A stretch of DNA of 6,766 nt from Ignavibacteriaceae bacterium. GTDB lineage: Bacteria > Bacteroidota > Ignavibacteria > Ignavibacteriales > Ignavibacteriaceae. The position numbers and the translations under genes were made by a program. Below, piece after piece: positions 6,432 to 6,766 of the stretch. The notes beneath the pieces were generated by a model. It was not told the origin of the DNA. It did not search any database and was given only the letters and a program-made list of their open reading frames with translations. The number at the start of each line of letters is the position of its first letter. Within the stretch, counting starts at the first letter, position 1. The stretch spans positions 1 to 6,766 of the forward strand of contig JAPHUI010000433.1 of the NCBI GenBank assembly GCA_026193755.1, written 5' to 3'.

Positions 6432-6766
6432 ATGAAATATTTAATGACTTTATTTTTTTTATTTGCCTTTTCTCAATTTACTTTTAGTCAGCAAGATGAC
6501 AGTGTCGATGTAGATTTTTACTATCATCCCGAAAACAATCCAAACAATGTCTATCTTCCCGGAGAATTTAATGGGTGGGTGGTTAATAGTCCTATTTCAC
6601 TGATGAGTTATGACCCGGTTAGCAATACGTGGTCTAAAACTGTTAGACTCAGAGTCGGCGGACCGGATCCGTTACCGGCACCTTTCAGTGTTCCGGGTGC
6701 TTATCAATATAAGTTGAATGCAGATGGAGTCTGGTTTCCCGATCCATTAAATCCCAGACAAAATCC
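6432..6766 (+). CDS. Secreted protein with N-terminal glycogen-binding-like E-set domain (partial, 3' end missing)
   Basis: The first 111 codons are present before the window ends. The ATG at 6432 follows a good ribosome site, AGAAGGA (6418-6424). Residues 1-20 form a signal peptide: MK, a hydrophobic core rich in F and L, and FTFSQ before the mature QDDSVDVDF. Residues 28-111 resemble the immunoglobulin-like E-set/CBM48 (AMPK glycogen-binding) domain: NNVYLPGEFNGW at 38-49, NTWSKTVRL at 65-73, and AYQYKLNADGVWFPDPLNP at 90-108, where the aromatic residues and the DG-W-x-DP pattern are typical. Such domains precede alpha-amylase-family or esterase-like catalytic domains in secreted FCB proteins, and a starch- or glycan-related enzyme is a reasonable but unproven guess. 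It is probably co-transcribed with the yjbQ-like gene; a functional link is not evident. Confidence 0.85.
   Translation, partial: MKYLMTLFFLFAFSQFTFSQQDDSVDVDFYYHPENNPNNVYLPGEFNGWVVNSPISLMSYDPVSNTWSKTVRLRVGGPDPLPAPFSVPGAYQYKLNADGVWFPDPLNPRQN

Noticed and set aside
6425..6487. Alternative ATG seven bases upstream of the secreted protein start
   Set aside because: It is out of frame with the signal peptide and E-set domain and reaches a stop after about 20 codons; the ATG at 6432 has better spacing from AGAAGGA.

Overview
The window is 6.8 kb of AT-rich, gene-dense chromosomal sequence. It most resembles a member of the Bacteroidota/Chlorobiota/Ignavibacteriota (FCB) group. The reasons are the low GC content, mostly weak or absent Shine-Dalgarno sequences, promoter elements of the TAnnTTTG type (best example in front of the ornithine aminotransferase gene), a DUF2141 lipoprotein-like secreted protein, and a secreted protein with an N-terminal glycogen-binding-like fold. 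Assignment to Ignavibacteria is a guess from protein flavour, not something the sequence proves. No transposase, integrase, phage gene, tRNA, rRNA or CRISPR array was seen.

Layout, left to right. Positions 2-91 may hold the last 29 codons of an unrecognised plus-strand gene. A minus-strand cluster follows. In transcription order it is a PAP2-superfamily membrane phosphatase (1234-1800), a DUF2141 exported protein (774-1244, overlapping the phosphatase by 11 bp) and a YdeI/OmdA-type protein (159-728). Divergent from this cluster across a 70-bp gap is an 893-residue hybrid histidine kinase (1871-4552) carrying a six-helix membrane domain, PAS, HisKA, HATPase, receiver and HPt domains. It meets rocD, ornithine aminotransferase (4581-5825, minus), tail to tail, with one compact hairpin terminator shared between them. 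Divergent from rocD across 151 bp is a YjbQ/UPF0047 protein (5977-6402). It is followed after 29 bp by the start of a secreted protein with an E-set/CBM48-like domain that runs off the right edge.

Functionally this looks like ordinary core genome: arginine/ornithine catabolism, lipid-phosphate metabolism at the membrane, a phosphorelay sensor with no DNA-binding partner nearby, and small conserved proteins. No obviously new multi-gene system is visible. The points most worth a second look are a 30-bp dyad-symmetric element directly upstream of a good FCB-type rocD promoter, the orphan self-contained phosphorelay kinase with an unassigned membrane sensor domain, and the overlapping PAP2-DUF2141 gene pair.
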